Below are positions 59,403 to 64,000 of a DNA stretch of 64,000 nucleotides, piece after piece (position 1 is the first letter of the stretch; each line of letters starts with the position of its first letter). Both the position numbers and the translations under genes were made by a program. The notes beneath the pieces are model-generated. The model saw only the letters and a list, made by a program, of their open reading frames with translations. It was not told the DNA's origin and did not search any database. The stretch covers positions 209,721 through 273,720 of the forward strand of contig NZ_MUIO01000002.1 of NCBI RefSeq assembly GCF_002087235.1. Direction: 5' to 3'. The DNA comes from Pseudomonas floridensis. GTDB taxonomy: Bacteria > Pseudomonadota > Gammaproteobacteria > Pseudomonadales > Pseudomonadaceae.

Positions 59403-60010
59403 ACACAAACCAGCGCGGCTTTACTCTGCTTGAGGTGATGGTAGCGATTTTGCTGATGTCGATTGTCAGCCTGATTGCATGGCGGGGTCTGGACAGCGTG
59501 ACGCGCACCGACGCCCGATTGCGTGAGAACACCGAGCAGACCGAATCGCTGTTGCGCTCGCTGAACCAGCTGGAGCGCGACGTGGCCCTGCGCGCCAGCA
59601 TCGAATTGCAGGAGCCGGACCTCGATGGCAACCAGGGTGAGCGTCCGCAGGCACCGGCGCCGGTCAGCGTACGTGGGACCGACAGCAGCGACTTTCGTCT
59701 GGATGTGATTCGCAGCGCGGCCACCTCCGGCGAGGGTTTGCAGCGCGTGCGCTGGTGGCTGAAGAACGGCACGCTGTACCGCGCCATGGGAGACGCCAGC
59801 GACCGCTATCCCCTGCCCGCACCTCAGGCTGGCGTCGCTGTGCTCGGGCAGGTTACAGAGCTGCAAGTGCGTATCTGGAAGCAGGATAACGCCTGGCATA
59901 CGCTGGATGGCAACCGGGAAGACAATCCCAAAGGCCTGGAGATTCGTCTGACCCGGGAAACCGCTCAAGGCCCAGAGCGTTACCGAAAGGTCCTCGATGC
60001 GCTGGACTGA
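59399..60010 (+). CDS. gspJ: Type II secretion minor pseudopilin GspJ
   Basis: 203 residues. Prepilin start QRGFTLLEVMVAILLMSIVS with Glu5, then the GspJ double-sheet domain (about 50-200). Together with GspG, H, I and K this completes the pseudopilus. No prepilin peptidase gene is in the window; the type IV pilus enzyme is probably shared. Confidence 0.92.
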   Translation: MNTNQRGFTLLEVMVAILLMSIVSLIAWRGLDSVTRTDARLRENTEQTESLLRSLNQLERDVALRASIELQEPDLDGNQGERPQAPAPVSVRGTDSSDFRLDVIRSAATSGEGLQRVRWWLKNGTLYRAMGDASDRYPLPAPQAGVAVLGQVTELQVRIWKQDNAWHTLDGNREDNPKGLEIRLTRETAQGPERYRKVLDALD

Positions 60011-60244
60011 CGAAGCCGTACTGACAACACCAGACGCAAAGGGCCGGACTGACAGACCTTCACGACCCTGGCCGCTCGTCGCAGCGGCGTGAGTCACCGC
60101 CGAAGCGCACGTCTTGCGCGACGTTCAAGGACTATTCTTTTCCCGAAGGAGGACTGACCGCGTCCTCGCTGGACATGGGGCAACGAGCACACCCGCAGGC
60201 TCGCATCCGCCTCGTCATGTGAACATCTCGCGCGCAACGGGGCC

Positions 60245-61288
60245 ATGAAAGTCGCTCAGATCGCTCCCTTGTTTGAATCCGTACCTCCCTCGCTGTACGG
60301 CGGCACCGAACGCGTTGTCGCCTGTCTCACTCAGGCACTGGTCGAGTTGGGGCACGATGTCACACTGTTCGCTTCCGGTGACTCCTCTACCTGCGCAACG
60401 CTGGTCGCATGCCGTAATCAGGCACTGCGCCTGGACCGCTCGTCGAAGTCCACACTGGCGAGCCACATGAACATGCTCCATGAAGTGCGGCAGCGAGCCA
60501 GCGAGTTCGACGTCTTGCACTTCCATACCGATCTGCTGCACTTCCCCTTTTTCGAAGCCATTGCTTTCAAGACCCTGACCACCTTGCATGGCAGGCTCGA
60601 CGTGACAGACTTTCAGAACGCTTATGCACGCTGGCCGGAGTATCCACTGGTCTCGATCTCGCAGCACCAGCGCAACCCGATGCCCGATGCACACTGGCTG
60701 GCCAACGTGCCCCATGGCTTGCCGGATTTCAGCCCGACGTTCAACGCGGCCCATGGCGATTACCTGGTCTTTCTGGGCCGCCTCTCGCCGGAAAAACGGC
60801 CGGATCGCGCTATCGCCATCGCCCGGGCCAGCGGCCTGCCGTTGAAAATCGCGGCCAAGGTGGATTGGGCCGAGCGCGACTACTTCCATCACGTGGTCAT
60901 GCCGCAACTTGCCACGCCCGGCATCGAGTACCTGGGAGAAATCGGCGACCGCGACAAGGCTCGATTGCTCGGCAACGCCAGAGCCCTGCTGTTCCCCATC
61001 GACTGGCCCGAGCCGTTCGGGCTGGTCATGATCGAGGCCATGGCCTGCGGCACGCCGGTTATCGGCTGGCACTGTGGTTCGGTACCCGAAGTCCTGGATG
61101 ATGGCGTCACAGGATTGATTGTCAGCAGTGAGCAGGAAGCCGTGAACGCCGTCCATCAGGTGCTTGCACTGGATCGGCAGGCCATTCGCGATGTGTTCAA
61201 GAGGAAATTCTCGGCAACTGTCATGGCGCAACATTACGTCGATCTGTACCGACATCTGGCAAGAGGTCATGACATCACTGGATCGTAG
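60245..61288 (+). CDS. GT4 family glycosyltransferase
   Basis: 347 residues. N-terminal glycogen-synthase-like start MKVAQIAPLFESVPPSLYGG TER (gap added), C-terminal donor domain with FLGRLSPEKRPDRAI and PEPFGLVMIEAMACGTPVI, the GT-B E(x7)E motif. It is followed after 11 bases by an amylo-alpha-1,6-glucosidase family gene; this pair is common in bacteria. Transfer of a sugar to a small acceptor or to alpha-glucan is inferred. Confidence 0.88.
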   Translation: MKVAQIAPLFESVPPSLYGGTERVVACLTQALVELGHDVTLFASGDSSTCATLVACRNQALRLDRSSKSTLASHMNMLHEVRQRASEFDVLHFHTDLLHFPFFEAIAFKTLTTLHGRLDVTDFQNAYARWPEYPLVSISQHQRNPMPDAHWLANVPHGLPDFSPTFNAAHGDYLVFLGRLSPEKRPDRAIAIARASGLPLKIAAKVDWAERDYFHHVVMPQLATPGIEYLGEIGDRDKARLLGNARALLFPIDWPEPFGLVMIEAMACGTPVIGWHCGSVPEVLDDGVTGLIVSSEQEAVNAVHQVLALDRQAIRDVFKRKFSATVMAQHYVDLYRHLARGHDITGS

Positions 61289-61299
61289 GTGTGCATACG

Positions 61300-63459
61300 A
61301 TGAAGAAGTTACTGTCCAGCCATGAATCATCCCCACAACCACTTGCTGTCGAAGAGGCACCCTGCACCCAGAGCCTGTTCGTCCTGGTCAACCACAACAT
61401 GTTTCTGGTGGCGAACGCATCGGGGGACATCGAAGGCCACGATGTCGGCCTGTTTCATCACGACACGCGTCTGCTGTCGGTCTACCGACTGACGCTGGCG
61501 GGAGAACGCCCGACGCTGCTTTCAGCGGCCGTCAGCCAGAACAACGTCTACTTCATCTCTCACCTGACCAATCACCCCTTGCCAGCGCTGGGCGCGGAGA
61601 CCACTCCGCAGGGCGTCCTGCACATCGAGCGCAAACGCTTTCTCTGGGAAGAACGCATGTTCGAGAGCATCACGCTGACCAACTACAGCGACCTGCACGG
61701 CAGGCTGCCCATCGATTTGCAGTTCTATGGCGACTTTTTCGACATGTTTGAAGTGCGCGGCCAGAACCGTCCAGTGCGCGGTTCGATGAACCAGCCCGAA
61801 GTCTCCGGCTGCAGCGTGGTGTTGCGCTATCGCGGGCTGGACGATCAACAGCGCAATATGGCGATCAGCTTTTCGGAAACGCCTGCTCATATCGACGGGC
61901 ACAGCGCCCGCTTTCAGATCGACATTCGCGCCCATCAGACCAGAACCTTGTACGTCGAGGTTGGCAATCGCGTCGTTCAACCTACCCGAGCGCGCTATCG
62001 CCATGCGGCCGCGCAGGCTTGCCGCGCGATGCGTCAAAAAGAACGCAGGGGTGCGCGCATAAAGGCATCGGGGCGGCTGTTTCAGGCCTGGCTCGACAAG
62101 TCCCGCGCCGATCTCGCCCTGCTGACCGCCGACCTGCCCACCGGCCCTTACCCTTACGCAGGCGTCCCCTGGTACTCCACGCCGTTTGGCCGCGACGCCA
62201 TTATCACGGCCTATCAATCACTCTGGCTGGACCCCTCGCTGGCACGGGGCGTGCTCGCTTACCTGGCCGAACATCAGGCCATGGAAATCTCGACCTTCAG
62301 CGACGCAGAGCCCGGCAAGATCATGCATGAAACCCGACAGGGAGAAATGTCGAACCTCAACGAACTGCCCTTCGCACGTTATTACGGCGGCGTCGACACC
62401 ACACCGCTGTTCGTCATGCTGGCCGGGGCCTATGTGAAAAGAACCGAAGACATGGCATTCATCGACCAGCTCTGGCCATCGCTGGTGCGTGCCACACGCT
62501 GGATAGAAACCAATGCGTCCGTTAGTCCCGACGGCTTCGTCAGCTATAAACGCGGCGAGACCACCGGTTTGGCGAATCAAGGCTGGAAAGACAGCCATGA
62601 CTCGATTTTTCACAGCGACGGCCGCTCGCCTGAAGGGCCCATTGCGCTGGTCGAGGTGCAGGGGTATGCCTGGCGCGCCTACCTGGCCATGAGCGAGCTC
62701 GCCAGCATTCGCAGAGAAGAAACCGCAGCCACTCACTGGCACGCCTGCGCAGAGCGACTGCGCCAAGCGGTCGAGCGTCGTTTCTGGATGGAAGACCGGC
62801 AATTCTACGCACTGGCACTGGATGGCCAGGGCGAACCCTGCAGAGTCAAAGCCTCCAACGCGGGCCATCTGCTGTTCACCGGCCTGCCAGCCCCCGAACG
62901 CGGCAAAGCCGTAGCCCACCAATTGCTGGCCGGCCACTTCGACAGCGGCTGGGGCCTGCGCACCTTGGAAACCGGTGCGATCCGCTTCAATCCCATGTCT
63001 TACCACAACGGCTCGGTCTGGCCCCACGACGTTGCCCTCTGCGCTGCCGGCATCGCTCGTTACGGCGAGCATGCAGGTGCCGTGCATATTCTGAGCAGCC
63101 TATTCGAAGCCGCGACCGCCTTCGGCATGCGCTTGCCGGAACTCTACTGCGGCTTCAAACGCGGCCCCGGCGAGTCCCCAATCGCCTACCCCGTCGCCTG
63201 CCTGCCCCAAGCCTGGGCGGCAGGCTCGGTGTTCATGCTGTTGCAAGCGTGCCTGGGCATTTCTGTCGATGCTGCGCAAAGACGCATCGTGATCACCCAA
63301 CCGCGCTTGCCCGTCGGCATTGATCGCATCGAGGTGAAGCGTTTGAGGTTTGGAGCATTCAGGATTGATCTGACAGTGCAACGGATCGGAGAGCGGGTGG
63401 CGGCGTTTATCGAAAGGCAAGAGGGACCGGGAGTGATTGGGGTGGATGTGAGGTTGTAG
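61300..63459 (+). CDS. Amylo-alpha-1,6-glucosidase (glycogen debranching) family protein
   Basis: 719 residues from ATG 61300. Residues about 25-215 are the bacterial debranching N-terminal domain (LFVLVNHNMFLVANASGDIE, GLFHHDTRLLSVYRLTL). The rest (about 270-700) is an (alpha/alpha)6 barrel of GH63/GH15-like type with PWYSTPFGRDAII and WKDSHDSIFHSDG carrying acidic catalytic candidates. Acts on alpha-glucan or a related glycoside, probably in the cytoplasm; true substrate unknown. Confidence 0.9.
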   Translation: MKKLLSSHESSPQPLAVEEAPCTQSLFVLVNHNMFLVANASGDIEGHDVGLFHHDTRLLSVYRLTLAGERPTLLSAAVSQNNVYFISHLTNHPLPALGAETTPQGVLHIERKRFLWEERMFESITLTNYSDLHGRLPIDLQFYGDFFDMFEVRGQNRPVRGSMNQPEVSGCSVVLRYRGLDDQQRNMAISFSETPAHIDGHSARFQIDIRAHQTRTLYVEVGNRVVQPTRARYRHAAAQACRAMRQKERRGARIKASGRLFQAWLDKSRADLALLTADLPTGPYPYAGVPWYSTPFGRDAIITAYQSLWLDPSLARGVLAYLAEHQAMEISTFSDAEPGKIMHETRQGEMSNLNELPFARYYGGVDTTPLFVMLAGAYVKRTEDMAFIDQLWPSLVRATRWIETNASVSPDGFVSYKRGETTGLANQGWKDSHDSIFHSDGRSPEGPIALVEVQGYAWRAYLAMSELASIRREETAATHWHACAERLRQAVERRFWMEDRQFYALALDGQGEPCRVKASNAGHLLFTGLPAPERGKAVAHQLLAGHFDSGWGLRTLETGAIRFNPMSYHNGSVWPHDVALCAAGIARYGEHAGAVHILSSLFEAATAFGMRLPELYCGFKRGPGESPIAYPVACLPQAWAAGSVFMLLQACLGISVDAAQRRIVITQPRLPVGIDRIEVKRLRFGAFRIDLTVQRIGERVAAFIERQEGPGVIGVDVRL

Positions 63460-63460
63460 G

Positions 63461-63511
63461 GTATGCGATCCATAAACCCCACCAGCCCAACGGTGGGTCA
63501 ACGGTTTACCG
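63461..63511. repeat. IS66-like terminus and left inverted repeat
   Basis: GTATGCGATCCATAAACCCC at 63461-63480 resembles an IS66 end and recurs, in the same direction, as GTAAGCGCTCCATAAACCCC at 63888-63907. CAACGGTTTACCGTTGCA (63499-63516) is the exact reverse complement of 63858-63875. The spacing from each terminus to the inner repeat edge is conserved. Confidence 0.6.
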
Positions 63512-63868
63512 TTGCAGCCTCAGGTCACGCCGCAAAGTGCGTTGGCCAAGGCCGTGCATTATCTGGCGAATAACTGGAGCCGCCTAGAGCGCTACGTCGA
63601 AGCGGGTTACTTGCCCATCGATAACAACGCGGCCGAAAGAGCGATCAAGCCGTTTGTCATTGGTCGCAAGGCCTGGCTGTTCAGCGATACCATCAATGGC
63701 GCCAGTGCCAGCGCGAAGATCTACAGCCTGGTCGAGACCGCCAAGGTCAACGGCCAGGAGCATTATGCGTGGCTGCGCCACGTACTTGAGCGGCTGCCGC
63801 ACGCTTCGTCAGTTGCCGACTACGAAGCTCTGCTGCCGTGGAACTGCTCGCCAGAAATGCAACGGTAA
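63512..63868 (+). pseudogene. IS66-family transposase C-terminal fragment
   Basis: The frame encodes the last ~115 residues of an IS66 TnpC ([55 protein letters not shown]). There is no N-terminal part, start or tnpA/tnpB. It lies between 18-bp inverted repeats (63499-63516 and 63858-63875), its stop codon inside the right one. Confidence 0.85.
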
Positions 63869-63887
63869 ACCGTTGCCCGATTGTTTG

Positions 63888-64000
63888 TAAGCGCTCCATA
63901 AACCCCACCGATCTTAATATGGCTGGCGCGGTCAGCTAAGCGATGCGGGTGAGCAATTCCACGGGAGCAAGGCTTCGTAATTTTTTTCAATCACCTGAGC
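63888..64000 (-). mobile_element. Second IS66-family element, right end, running off the window
   Basis: The terminus GTAAGCGCTCCATAAACC starts at 63888. On the minus strand a transposase frame ends at 63932-63934 and reads [15 protein letters not shown] at its C-terminus, the IS66 TnpC ending. The rest is beyond the window edge, so whether it is intact is unknown. Confidence 0.78.

Noticed and set aside
1..64000. CRISPR arrays, tRNA or rRNA genes, prophage genes
   Set aside because: No regularly spaced repeats, cloverleaf-like sequences or phage structural genes were recognised when reading the window.

Overview
The window is ordinary chromosome of a fluorescent pseudomonad, most likely of the Pseudomonas syringae group. 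The grounds are: high-GC, densely packed genes of Pseudomonas type; a PrrF-type iron-regulated sRNA behind a Fur box; a secreted family-1 pectate lyase next to a complete type II secretion locus; and many two-component, LysR, TetR and c-di-GMP signalling genes. Species assignment is inference from gene content. No rRNA, tRNA, CRISPR array, prophage or replication origin was seen.

Layout. 1-12.4 kb: the 3' part of a radical-SAM DNA-repair-type gene overlapping its DUF4130 partner, a PhzF-like isomerase, a Sir2 deacylase, an ACR3-like permease, DNA polymerase II, a CHASE4/PAS/GGDEF/EAL protein, a CBS protein and an ArgD-type aminotransferase. 12.4-20.5 kb: LysR regulator, chemoreceptor, GAF protein, and a fused indolepyruvate-type ferredoxin oxidoreductase divergent from its probable Lrp regulator. 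20.5-21.5 kb: an iron-responsive segment with PrrF, then a second Fur box driving a 10-codon leader ORF overlapped by a sigma-region-4/FecR-like membrane fusion. 21.6-34.7 kb: M14 carboxypeptidase, MFS pump with divergent TetR, leucine-rich-repeat protein kinase, YebC-like protein, an orphan divergent VgrG, a thiolase/enoyl-CoA hydratase pair, small envelope and stress proteins, and a protealysin-like M4 protease with its emfourin inhibitor. 35-38.5 kb: a pqiA-pqiA-pqiB-pqiC lipid-transport operon. 38.8-47.9 kb: regulators, a methyltransferase, pirin, a sugar porter, a GAF histidine kinase, and decayed remnants of a LysR gene, a betaine-type binding protein and an FAD oxidoreductase.

48.5-60 kb is the functional centre: pectate lyase (the likely substrate) faces a complete type II secretion gene set, with gspG-K-L-M-D-E-F on the minus strand and gspI, gspH and gspJ on the plus strand; a very short gspC lies reversed between gspI and gspH. 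The secretin carries its own lipobox, like the Hxc subtype of P. aeruginosa. 60.2-63.5 kb holds a GT4 glycosyltransferase and an amylo-alpha-1,6-glucosidase family enzyme. The window ends in two IS66-family transposase fragments in opposite orientations.

The best candidates for under-described biology are the Fur-controlled leader ORF plus sigma4/FecR fusion beside PrrF, the single-polypeptide LRR kinase, the needle-poor VgrG with a C-terminal extension, and the paired palindromes upstream of the pectate lyase.
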